22,760 nucleotides of DNA, taken from Methylococcaceae bacterium. Its GTDB lineage: Bacteria > Pseudomonadota > Gammaproteobacteria > Methylococcales > Methylomonadaceae. The notes below the pieces were generated by a model. It did not search any database. It had not been told where the DNA came from and saw nothing but the letters and a program-made list of their open reading frames with translations. A program made the position numbers and the translations under genes. Location of the stretch: assembly GCA_030699345.1 (NCBI GenBank), contig JAUYMX010000041.1, positions 1-22,760 on the forward strand, in the 5' to 3' direction. Shown in pieces: positions 14,356 through 22,579 of this stretch (positions within the stretch are counted from its first letter, which is position 1; every line of letters begins with the position of its first letter).

Positions 14356-16773
14356 ATGAACAAACAATTTTTTTCTACCATTCTCTTTGGGCTCTCGGTA
14401 CTGGCCGCCGAAGAGTCAAGGTCAGCGGTCGATCTATTCAATAATTCTGTTGGTGAGATTGGTGTTCAAGCAGCACCTGTCGCTGTTGAAACCGCTCCGG
14501 CAGTAGCGCAGCCTGCTCAAGCCTCGGCTGTTGTAAATGATAAAGCTCAGGTTGTTGCAGAGGCGCCGACGGCGAAAAAGTCTAAACATTGGTCTTATCA
14601 GCCGATTAAAGCGCCGGAGCAGCCCAATGTAAATAACAAGGGCTGGGTACGTTCGCCGTTAGATGCTTTTGTGTTAGCGCCTTTAGAAGCAAAGGGTATT
14701 ACCCCATCGCCAGATGCTGACCGTGCGGCTTTTGTGCGAAGAGCAACTTTGGATGCCTGGGGCGTGATTCCTACTCCTGATGAAGTAACAAACTTTGTCA
14801 ACGATGCCGGAGCGGATGCCTACGAAAAGCTGGCCGATCGCTTGCTGGCATCGCCCAAATACGGTGAGCGTCAAGCGCGACGCTGGCTTGATCTTGCCCG
14901 TTATGCGGACAGTTCTGGTTTTACCAATGATGAAACCCGCGAAAGCTTATGGCGTTACCGCGATTACGTCATCAACGCCTTCAATCAAGACAAGCCTTAC
15001 AGCCAATTTGTTTCTGAGCAATTAGCAGGTGATGAAATTGCACCGGGCAACCCGGATGCATTGATTGCCACCGGTTTTTTAAGAAGTTACCCGGACGACA
15101 GTAACTCCCGCGACTTGGTACAAAAGAAGTTTCAAAACACTACCGACATCACCGATACGGTTGGCGAAGTGTTTTTAGCGCAAACAGTGGGTTGCGCGCG
15201 CTGCCACAATCACAAGTTCGATAATATCTCGATGAAAGAGTATTACCAGCTGCAATCATTTTTTGCCAATGTGCATGCTGTGGACAACATTCCTGCCGCG
15301 AAAGGCAAGGTTGAACATGCCTATGAAGCAGACTGGAAAAAATGGGAAGACGCCACTAAAGACATTCGCGATAAACAACAAGCGCTGCTGGAACCCATTA
15401 AAGAGGCGGGTAGAAAATACAACTACCAGCGTTTTTCATTAGCCACGCAAGAGGCACTTAATAAACCGATAAATCAGTTAACTCCTGAAGAGCGTTGGGT
15501 GCGGCATCGTTATGACAATAACGCTAAAGATTCGGATGTCGCGGCGTTCTATGCCGATAACTCCCAACCTGGCGCTAAAGATTACAAGCCGGAGTATGCC
15601 GAATTATCTAAACAGTACAAAGCGTTGGATAAGGAATTAAAGAAATTCGACAAACTCTTGCCTACTCAGGGCTCAACGACAATTTCAGCGGTCACCGAAT
15701 TGGGGCATGCTGATGTGCCACCCACGCATATCCGCTTTGCAGGCGTGTTTGATAGACCCACAGATGAAGTGCAACCAGGTTTTATTGCCGCCATCAATGA
15801 TGAGCAACCGGCGATTGAACCATTAGCGTTTTCCTCTGGACGGCGCGCGGCGTTGGCAAAATGGATAGCCAGTCCAAAAAATCCGTTAACGGCTCGGGTC
15901 TACGTCAACCGAGTATGGGATCAATATTTTGGTCGCGGTATCGTTGAAACTGTCAGCGATTTTGGTAAGGCAGGCAAAAAACCTAGCAATCCTGAACTGC
16001 TTGATTACTTGGCTGATAGCTTTATCAAACAAGGTTGGAGCATCAAGAAGCTGCACCGTGAAATCCTGTTGTCGAGCGTCTATCGTCAATCATCTGATTA
16101 CCGCGAAGAAGTAGCGAAAGCTGATCCTGAAAACAAGCTGCTGGCAGTATTTCCTAGACAGCGTTTAGATGCCGAACAGATTCGCGATTCACTGTTAGTC
16201 GCTTCCGGTAAGCTTGAAGGCAATGTCGGCGGTCCAAGTGTATTCCCGCCGGTGCCAGCCAATCTGGGTGCGGGTGACAAATGGAAAGCATCAAAAGATC
16301 CGCATGATCAAAATCGCCGCAGTCTGTACATCTTCACTCGACGCAGTGTGCCTTACCCACTGTTGCAAACATTCGATATGGCCTCAGCGCAGCAAGTACA
16401 CAGCAAACGTGATGTGACTACTACGCCGCTGCAAGCCTTGGCATTGTTCAATAGCGATACGGTATTTGAATGGTCGCAAGCGCTAGCGGGTAGGGTCATC
16501 ACTGAAGCCGGTAACGATGAGACGGCGCAATTGAATAAGCTTTATCAAATCTTGTTTGCTCGAACACCAAGTGATGCTGAGAAAGGTGCTTTGCAAGAAT
16601 TCTTGAATACTCAGGAAAAAACCATTTTGCAAAAAGCGGCGACTGGCAAATTCGCGGTGAGCATTCCCACGGGTCTTAAAGATACGCAAGCATTAAACCC
16701 AGTTAGAGCCGCGGCGTTTGTTGATTTGGTACATACCGTTGCGAACTCAAACGAGTTTAGCTATCGCTTTTAA
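14356..16773 (+). CDS. DUF1549/DUF1553 (PSCyt2-PSD1) exported protein
   Basis: An 805-residue protein of the family best known from Planctomycetes. GGAGGAAG lies just before the ATG. The N-terminus (MNKQFFSTILFGLSVLAA) looks like a signal peptide and leads into an Ala/Val/Pro/Gln-rich linker. DUF1549 (about 95-315) has the usual landmarks DAWGVIPTPDEV, SPKYGERQARRWLDLARYAD, YRDYVINAFNQDKPY, EQLAGDE and C280-A-R-C283-H284 in GCARCHNHKFD, a possible heme site. A charged, probably helical middle region follows. DUF1553 (about 495-750) has LTARVYVNRVWDQYFGRGIV, RLDAEQIRDSLL, RRSVPYPLLQTFD and KRDVTTTPLQALALFNS. The N-terminal PSCyt1 domain of many homologues is absent. The function is unknown. 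The gene is coupled to the DUF1501 gene 33 bases downstream. Confidence 0.9.
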   Translation: MNKQFFSTILFGLSVLAAEESRSAVDLFNNSVGEIGVQAAPVAVETAPAVAQPAQASAVVNDKAQVVAEAPTAKKSKHWSYQPIKAPEQPNVNNKGWVRSPLDAFVLAPLEAKGITPSPDADRAAFVRRATLDAWGVIPTPDEVTNFVNDAGADAYEKLADRLLASPKYGERQARRWLDLARYADSSGFTNDETRESLWRYRDYVINAFNQDKPYSQFVSEQLAGDEIAPGNPDALIATGFLRSYPDDSNSRDLVQKKFQNTTDITDTVGEVFLAQTVGCARCHNHKFDNISMKEYYQLQSFFANVHAVDNIPAAKGKVEHAYEADWKKWEDATKDIRDKQQALLEPIKEAGRKYNYQRFSLATQEALNKPINQLTPEERWVRHRYDNNAKDSDVAAFYADNSQPGAKDYKPEYAELSKQYKALDKELKKFDKLLPTQGSTTISAVTELGHADVPPTHIRFAGVFDRPTDEVQPGFIAAINDEQPAIEPLAFSSGRRAALAKWIASPKNPLTARVYVNRVWDQYFGRGIVETVSDFGKAGKKPSNPELLDYLADSFIKQGWSIKKLHREILLSSVYRQSSDYREEVAKADPENKLLAVFPRQRLDAEQIRDSLLVASGKLEGNVGGPSVFPPVPANLGAGDKWKASKDPHDQNRRSLYIFTRRSVPYPLLQTFDMASAQQVHSKRDVTTTPLQALALFNSDTVFEWSQALAGRVITEAGNDETAQLNKLYQILFARTPSDAEKGALQEFLNTQEKTILQKAATGKFAVSIPTGLKDTQALNPVRAAAFVDLVHTVANSNEFSYRF

Positions 16774-16806
16774 TGACGCACATCTATTCAAAATAGGAAC
16801 AATGAC

Positions 16807-18219
16807 ATGAGCAATAAATCACGTAGAGACTTTTTAGTTAAATCAGGACTTGGCCTCGGTGGCTTGGCGGCAAGCGGATTTCTGCCGGGGTTTGGCGGAT
16901 TTTCCTCAGCGATGGCCAGCGATCTTGTGGTCGATCCATTAGCGGCAAAGCAGCCGCACTTTCCGGCCAAAGTAAAATCGGTTATCTGGCTGCACATGGA
17001 TGGCGCGCCTAGTACGCTTGATCTTTATGACTACAAGCCTGAGTTGATCAAACTGGCTGGGCAAGAAATTCCACAATCTTTCATGGAAGGTATTAAAGGC
17101 GGTGTGCGTGGCGGCACAGGTAAGCTTTATGCGACCAACAGAACCTGGAAACAACATGGCGAAAGCGGCGCGTGGTTTTCTGATTTACTGCCAAACTTGG
17201 CCCAGCATGCCGATAAATTGGCCTTTATTAAATCCAGCGTCACTATTGGAGCCACGCACAACATTTCAATTCTTAAATTGAATACCGGCGATTTAAACCC
17301 AGGTCGTCCGTCATTGGGGGCATGGATTCAATACGCTTTGGGCACGGCTAACCCAGATTTACCCGCTTATGTCGTGCTTTATAACGACAAAAAAGAACCC
17401 ACCGGCGGCTCTATTAACTGGAGTTCCGGCTTCTTGCCTGCGGTATATCAAGGTGCGGCATTTCGTCCGGGCGACTCGCCGATTTTGTTCTTGGATCGTC
17501 CTGAATTGGTGGCAGCGCAGCAACAAAGCGGCGCACTGAATTTATTGAACCGCTTAAATGGCTTGGAAAGCGCTAAGTATCCTCAAGACACTGAGCTAAA
17601 AGCACGTAATCAATCTTATGAGCTTGCCGCACGTATGCAAACAACCGCGCCGGAAGCGGTCGATCTTAAGAAAGAATCCGATGCGACTAAAGAGCTTTAT
17701 GGTTTGAACGATGAAGCCAGCAAAAGTTATGGTGAAACGTTACTGCGAGCACGCCGCTTGGTTGAGCGTGGTGTGCGTTTTATTCAAGTTGTTTCCGGTC
17801 CACAAGAAGTTGCGGGTGACAGCAGAAACTGGGATGGACATACCAATCTTGAAGAAAACCACAGCAAACATGCCAGAGCAGTTGATAAGCCCATCGCCGG
17901 CTTGCTTGCTGATTTAAAGTCCCGTGGCTTGCTGGATTCAACGTTGGTGGAAAGTGGTAATGGTCGCGATCATAACCCATGGGGCTACACCCAATGGTTG
18001 GCTGGCGGCGGTGTCAATGCAGGAACGACTTACGGCGCAACTGATGAAGTCGGCTTACAAGTCGCGGATAAATCCACAGCCGTTGATACCTATGATTTAC
18101 ATGCAACCGTGTTGAATTTATTGGGCTTGGATCATCTAAAAACGACATTCTTACACAATGGCCGGTCTGAACGACCAACGGTTGTTTATGGCAAAGTAAT
18201 TAAGGAGCTTATCGCTTAA
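16807..18219 (+). CDS. DUF1501 protein, Tat-exported, with an apparent internal deletion
   Basis: A 470-residue protein of the DUF1501 family, which belongs to the alkaline phosphatase/sulfatase-like superfamily. SRRDFL at residues 5-10 followed by a Gly-rich hydrophobic segment is a classic twin-arginine signal. Conserved blocks are visible: VIWLHMDGAPSTLDLYDYKP, WDGHTNLEENHSKH, NGRDHNPWGYTQWLAGGG and YDLHATVLNLLGLDHLKTTF. In the homologues I know, the strand TLVVW is followed by (G/S)EFGRTP and a short loop before NGRDH. Here V381 is followed directly by ESGNGRDHN, so about a dozen residues appear missing with the frame intact. Activity is therefore doubtful. The gene pairs with the DUF1549/DUF1553 gene, as is usual, and a strong terminator follows. 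Confidence 0.9.
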   Translation: MSNKSRRDFLVKSGLGLGGLAASGFLPGFGGFSSAMASDLVVDPLAAKQPHFPAKVKSVIWLHMDGAPSTLDLYDYKPELIKLAGQEIPQSFMEGIKGGVRGGTGKLYATNRTWKQHGESGAWFSDLLPNLAQHADKLAFIKSSVTIGATHNISILKLNTGDLNPGRPSLGAWIQYALGTANPDLPAYVVLYNDKKEPTGGSINWSSGFLPAVYQGAAFRPGDSPILFLDRPELVAAQQQSGALNLLNRLNGLESAKYPQDTELKARNQSYELAARMQTTAPEAVDLKKESDATKELYGLNDEASKSYGETLLRARRLVERGVRFIQVVSGPQEVAGDSRNWDGHTNLEENHSKHARAVDKPIAGLLADLKSRGLLDSTLVESGNGRDHNPWGYTQWLAGGGVNAGTTYGATDEVGLQVADKSTAVDTYDLHATVLNLLGLDHLKTTFLHNGRSERPTVVYGKVIKELIA

Positions 18220-18246
18220 ATTCAGTCCGGATTCAACGCTGACCAA

Positions 18247-18278
18247 AGCCAGGAAGATGCACCTTCCTGGCTTTTTTC
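18247..18278 (+). terminator. Rho-independent terminator of the module
   Basis: AGCCAGGAAG (18247-18256) pairs with CTTCCTGGCT (18263-18272) around ATGCAC, followed by TTTTTT. It is placed 27 bases after the DUF1501 stop. Confidence 0.9.
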
Positions 18279-18373
18279 GTTTAAGAGGTTTCCTGATTAG
18301 CAAGCTGCTTCATCTAATTATCTGATGTTACGCAAACTAAAGAATGACCTTTGTCGATTCTCAAGGAGTGTTG

Positions 18374-18645
18374 ATGTCGCTATCGCGACGGGCTGTCTTA
18401 AAGTCGGTTTTCGCACCGACGGGCGAGGTACTTTCTTTTGCTTCGCCAAAAGAAAGTACCCAAAGAAAAGGCGACCCGGATTCCGCCTATTTCCTGCGCT
18501 TCTCGCTTTTGGCGAGGGTTTTCGAAGGGCCATCCCTGGCCCTGCGAAAACGAGCGGCATCCCTGCCGCTCCCCTTGCGGGCCTATTTCACCAAAAGCTG
18601 CGATGCTCGGGGCGGAATAACGGGAGTAAAACCACCAACCAGCAT
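18374..18645. repeat. Palindrome-rich dispersed repeat
   Basis: It starts around TCGCTATCGCGA and runs through TCGGTTTTCGCACCGA and a perfect 13-bp hairpin GTACTTTCTTTTG/CAAAAGAAAGTAC at 18428-18459 (loop CTTCGC), then a GC-rich stretch with further short palindromes (GGGCCATCCCTGGCCC). ORFs cross it in several frames on both strands, as expected for structured non-coding DNA. The hairpin core is familiar from intergenic repeats of other proteobacteria. The outer boundaries are approximate. Confidence 0.6.
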
Positions 18646-18864
18646 AAAAAGCCTTCATTTCGGTATTCCTATCGGGCTTTTCATGTTGGTTAATAAGCAC
18701 GCAATAAGCACAGAGTGGCCGCCAGTCAACAGCTTAAGGGATGAGCCAATCGATTATGAAAGAGCAGTAATAACTTATGTCACTGAATAGTTTAAAAATT
18801 TATATAAATCAATTGGATATAAGTAATTTATACGGGAGATAAAAAATTAAAATCAGCAGGTATG

Positions 18865-18880
18865 TGGCACAGCGTTTGCT
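18865..18880 (+). promoter_or_regulatory. Sigma-54 (-24/-12) promoter of receptor 3
   Basis: TGGCAC-AGCGT-TTGCT is a full consensus match with GG-N10-GC spacing. The predicted start is near 18891, about 140 nt before ATG 19031. AATCAATTGGATA, 8 of 9 fixed positions of the IHF consensus, lies about 58 bp upstream. Confidence 0.85.
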
Positions 18881-19030
18881 TTAATCAAAGCAGGTAATTC
18901 TGCAAAATAGACAGAATTTCCGTCATTTAATCAGTGGGTTAGTGTGGATTTCGTTGCTCGAAACGGGCGGGGGATTCTATTGCTTGCTGATATTACAAAG
19001 CCTTGTAATTTTAAATAAAGGAAATCGCTG

Positions 19031-22021
19031 ATGAGTAATAATTTGGATGTGGGTTTTATTGATGATTTAAATCGACAGCAGACTATCCCGTCGGATGTCA
19101 GTCGTAAAAAAATGTTGTCTTGTTGTGTGGCGGCGGCAGTGATGGGCGCTTCTTTAATCGCCGCTCAGGATGTCAATGCCGCAACCAAGAAATCATCAAA
19201 GAATAAAGTATCCAGTACTGCAGCGGCAAATGATGACTCCGAATTGGCTCGGTTAAAGGCTCAATTGCAAGCCGTGCAGCAAAAAAATGAACAACTGCAA
19301 CAAGAGAATGAATCTCTGAAGCAAGGCGTGGCTGCAGTTCCTGGTGCAGAACCGGCAATAGCTAGTGAGCCTGCAACTGCAGAAACCGCCGAAGTTGTCG
19401 CTCAAGAAACCAATACCGACAATCTGGGTGAAGTTGTGGTGCGAGCTCGACCCAAGTTGGAGAAATTACACAACGTAAATCAATCGGTGTCGGTGGTGTC
19501 AGGCAAACAGCTTGACCAAGAGTTGGCGTTAGATTTAGGCGCCATAACCCGGCGTGCTTCCAACGTGCAATTTAACCAAGCCAATACCCGGACCGCGTCG
19601 TTATCCATTCGTGGCCTCGGCAAGCGCACCACCGCAGAAACTCAAGATCCCAGTGTCCGCGTCGTGGTTGATGAAACCAATTACGGGCTAACTGGGCTGG
19701 CTAACTTCAGTTTTTATGATGTCGATACCGTCGAGGTGACGCGTGGCCCCCGAGGCACTGAGGGCGGTTTATCCGCCAGTTCAGGTAAAGTTAAAGTGAC
19801 GTCCCGGGCACCTACCTTTACACCAACGGCAGAATACTCGGCGACTTATGGTGAACGCGAAGCCTTGATTCTCAAGGGTGCTTTGGGTGGTGGCGTGATT
19901 GATGACCTGCTGGCCTGGCGCGGATCATTTATTGTCGATAAAGGTCGCGGGTTTTATGAAAATAAATACGATTCCAACTACACACTCTACAATCGTGACC
20001 GCTTGAGTGGCAGAGTGCAATTTTTGCTGACGCCCACATCCAATATAACCGCCAAAATCATTGCCCACTTTGAGCCTAAACAGCCGCAACTGCAAAACGG
20101 CTTAACGTTTTATCACAATGGGCAGCCATTAAAATTTGCCAATGGTGCGCTGACGGATCCCAACGGTGGAACAGCTCGATCCAAGTTAAATGGCTTTGTT
20201 AATGCTGCCGGTGTTACTCAATTTGGGCCGCGGGCGTTGTTCCAGAATCGGGGCTTTACCTGGGCTGATTACATCGGCGGCGAGCAGCGTAATACCGTCT
20301 GGTTTGATCACAACGCGGGTCAAACCGTATCCAATCAGGGTGCGTCGGTTAAGGTTGATTGGGATGTGGCTGATCACATTCTTACTTCTACCACGGCAGT
20401 GCATGAATATTCTTTCGATGCGCATAACGATGAAGGCACGCCGTTTGACATCAGCTTGGATGGTGGCGGCGGGGTTAACTACAGCCAATTTACCCAAGAA
20501 TTTAATGTTAAAAATAAACCTGGCGGCTTTATTGATTACCGAGCCGGGTTAATAGGGATGAAAACCCATGATGATATTAATTCTAAAGCTGGCTGGGGTG
20601 CAGACGCCGGAGCCTGGTTTGCTACCAATAATCAATACAACGCCTTGGAGAGAAACAACACCACAGATCGAGGGGCGGGAATTAGTTTACTTAAAGATTC
20701 CCTGAACGACGCACGTAGATTTGGCAATACCGAATCAAATACCTTATCGGGTGCAATATTTGGTGAATCAGATTTACATTTTAACGATGCCTTTACCTTA
20801 ACACCTGGCCTGCGGGTTACCAGGGAAAATCGTAAAACCACGGACGCAGTCAGAATCCGTAACAACGGGTCGGGTGAGGCTTTAAACCCTGTGGCCGTGC
20901 GTGGTGTGCAATTAAATGGTTTCGACTCTATAACAACGGCAAGTGCGACTACTGCTACGGATAAGGCTAATGGTGTGAATTACGGGGCATTAAAAGCCGG
21001 TAACAGCACTCAGCAATTACAATTGGCAGATAGCGTGGCCAATCGCTATTTTAACAAGACGATAACCTCTACCGCTGGCGCCGCTTATGCCAGTTTGACA
21101 CCGGAACAACAAATACTGGTGGGTAATGCCAAAAGCATTCGATCTAACCAAATTGGTCAGCTATATAAACCGGTAACCAGTGAGTACGACGATACTTTAT
21201 TTACCGCCCAGCTGACGCCCAGTTATAAATTTAATGACGACGTCACAGCGTACTTGACTTGGCAATATGGTGAAAAATCCGGTGCGCCTATCAATATTAA
21301 CGGTGTGTCTAGTACTGTTAAACCGGAAAACACCCACGCGCTGGAATTAGGCTTTAAAACTTTTTGGCTGGAAAAAGCCATTATTGTCAATGCTGATGTC
21401 TTTGTGATGGATATTCACAACTATCAACAAACCGTACAGGTAGTTGACGAGTTTCAGACTGAAATCAATCGTGCCAACGGTAACCCGCAAACTGTTTATG
21501 TCAACGCACAGGGTAATGTTAAAAAAGTGCGTGTGCATGGCGTGGAGCTGGATAGTGTCTTTAACGTTATTCCCAACCTGTCGTTTCGCTTGAATGGCGC
21601 TTATAACCTGGCCAAATATATTGACTACCCCAATGCCGGCAAGCCGGATGAGTTGGCGTATTTATCAGCGCCCTTTCTTGATTACAGCAATAAAACCTTG
21701 TCGGGCGCTAACAAGTGGAGTTTTGTGGTCGGTGCCGAATACACCAAGCCGGTGTTTGAAAGATATAACTTCCACACCAGCTTTAATACCAATTACCAAA
21801 GCGGGTACAACACCCTGGATAACTTGTCTTTTTACGGCAAAACCACACCACGAAGCCTGACCGATTTTACGATTGGTGTGGGTACCAAAAGCAACATCTT
21901 GGATGTGAGTTTCGTCGCCAAAAACTTGTTTAATAATACCGAGCATGAAAAAGGCTGGAACTCCTACAGTCCTAACCCTTATCCAGCGTGGTTTGGTGTG
22001 CAGTTGAGCGGGAAGATTTAA
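19031..22021 (+). CDS. TonB-dependent outer-membrane receptor 3
   Basis: A 996-residue receptor paralogous to receptor 2. AAAGGAA precedes ATG 19031. In order: pre-region starting MSNNLDVGFIDDLNRQ, SRKKMLSCCVAAAVMG signal segment ending QDVNAA (about 51), Lys/Ser linker, the clearest coiled coil of the set (LARLKAQLQAVQQKNEQLQQ and onward, about 67-98), TonB box GEVVVRA (about 133), a plug with LSIRGLG and VEVTRGPRGTEGG, and the barrel. It shares NDEGTPFDIS, GADAGAWFA and a C-terminal GKI with receptor 2, while many loop segments differ, suggesting a changed ligand. Its second Arg is Lys (SRKK), which argues against true Tat export. It lies downstream of the DUF1501 terminator with its own promoter. 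Confidence 0.93.
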   Translation: MSNNLDVGFIDDLNRQQTIPSDVSRKKMLSCCVAAAVMGASLIAAQDVNAATKKSSKNKVSSTAAANDDSELARLKAQLQAVQQKNEQLQQENESLKQGVAAVPGAEPAIASEPATAETAEVVAQETNTDNLGEVVVRARPKLEKLHNVNQSVSVVSGKQLDQELALDLGAITRRASNVQFNQANTRTASLSIRGLGKRTTAETQDPSVRVVVDETNYGLTGLANFSFYDVDTVEVTRGPRGTEGGLSASSGKVKVTSRAPTFTPTAEYSATYGEREALILKGALGGGVIDDLLAWRGSFIVDKGRGFYENKYDSNYTLYNRDRLSGRVQFLLTPTSNITAKIIAHFEPKQPQLQNGLTFYHNGQPLKFANGALTDPNGGTARSKLNGFVNAAGVTQFGPRALFQNRGFTWADYIGGEQRNTVWFDHNAGQTVSNQGASVKVDWDVADHILTSTTAVHEYSFDAHNDEGTPFDISLDGGGGVNYSQFTQEFNVKNKPGGFIDYRAGLIGMKTHDDINSKAGWGADAGAWFATNNQYNALERNNTTDRGAGISLLKDSLNDARRFGNTESNTLSGAIFGESDLHFNDAFTLTPGLRVTRENRKTTDAVRIRNNGSGEALNPVAVRGVQLNGFDSITTASATTATDKANGVNYGALKAGNSTQQLQLADSVANRYFNKTITSTAGAAYASLTPEQQILVGNAKSIRSNQIGQLYKPVTSEYDDTLFTAQLTPSYKFNDDVTAYLTWQYGEKSGAPININGVSSTVKPENTHALELGFKTFWLEKAIIVNADVFVMDIHNYQQTVQVVDEFQTEINRANGNPQTVYVNAQGNVKKVRVHGVELDSVFNVIPNLSFRLNGAYNLAKYIDYPNAGKPDELAYLSAPFLDYSNKTLSGANKWSFVVGAEYTKPVFERYNFHTSFNTNYQSGYNTLDNLSFYGKTTPRSLTDFTIGVGTKSNILDVSFVAKNLFNNTEHEKGWNSYSPNPYPAWFGVQLSGKI

Positions 22022-22038
22022 AAATTTACTGATCGTGT

Positions 22039-22085
22039 TGTAGGGGCGAATTCATTCGCCTTGGGCGATTAAAATCGCCCCTACA
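22039..22085. repeat. Palindromic repeat after receptor 3
   Basis: TGTAGGGGCGA (22039-22049) faces TCGCCCCTACA (22075-22085), with GGCGAATTCATTCGCC nested inside. It may act as a transcription terminator although no T-tract follows. Confidence 0.75.
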
Positions 22086-22108
22086 AATATTGCAACCAAG
22101 AAAATTTA

Positions 22109-22165
22109 CCGTTCGTACTGAGTCCTTTGGCTGCGCTCAGGAGAGCCCTGTCGAAGCATGAGCGG
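22109..22165. repeat. CGTTCG-type palindromic repeat
   Basis: CCGTTCGTACTGAG ... CTGTCGAAGCATGAGCGG belongs to the same family as the hairpins upstream of the dsbD-like gene (767-857). Confidence 0.6.
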
Positions 22166-22411
22166 TTTACTGTATGACAGTGTGTGTTATTGGTGAAAAC
22201 ACTTATATGTTTGTTGAGCTGCTGTTTTATAAGCACCCCATCAACAGAGTGTGCGCACCTAAAAGCAATTTATGTGAATGATGATGCATTCTTCTGTAAG
22301 TAATTGCTTACTCGGTAATTATTTGGTAATTCTAAAAAACAGATATAAATCAACAGTATGTTGTTAATCAATGGAGGTGATTTTTAGCACAGATTTACAA
22401 GTTAATTTTAA

Positions 22412-22427
22412 TGGCACATGCCTTGCT
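22412..22427 (+). promoter_or_regulatory. Sigma-54 (-24/-12) promoter of receptor 4
   Basis: TGGCAC-ATGCC-TTGCT is a full consensus match with GG-N10-GC spacing. The predicted start is near 22438, about 142 nt before ATG 22580. AATCAACAGTATG, an 8 of 9 IHF match, lies about 64 bp upstream, nearly as before receptor 3. Confidence 0.85.
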
Positions 22428-22579
22428 TAATTAAAAACTAATCCTGTCGATGCGGTGGCTCGGGGCTTAACAAACTGCTTTATCAGTTAACCAAGAGAAA
22501 ACGGAATTGTCACATCGCACGTGATCGGCTTGACGCCGGTACATGGATTTTGAATTTTTAAATTAAGAGGGAATAGGTA

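Larger units (their letters stand above)
18220..19030. other. Gap between DUF1501 gene and receptor 3
   Basis: No gene is supported. It contains a terminator, a GC-rich dispersed repeat of about 270 bp that produces several overlapping spurious ORFs on both strands, then AT-rich DNA with the promoter and leader of receptor 3. Confidence 0.7.
22022..22579. other. Gap between receptors 3 and 4
   Basis: No gene is supported. It contains two palindromic repeats near the receptor 3 end, then about 250 bp of AT-rich DNA, the -24/-12 promoter and the leader of receptor 4. Confidence 0.7.

Noticed and set aside
18318..18790. Overlapping ORFs of 60-148 codons on both strands
   Set aside because: They all cross the palindrome-rich repeat, overlap each other in several frames and show no domain, signal or ribosome site. 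Structured repeat DNA explains them.
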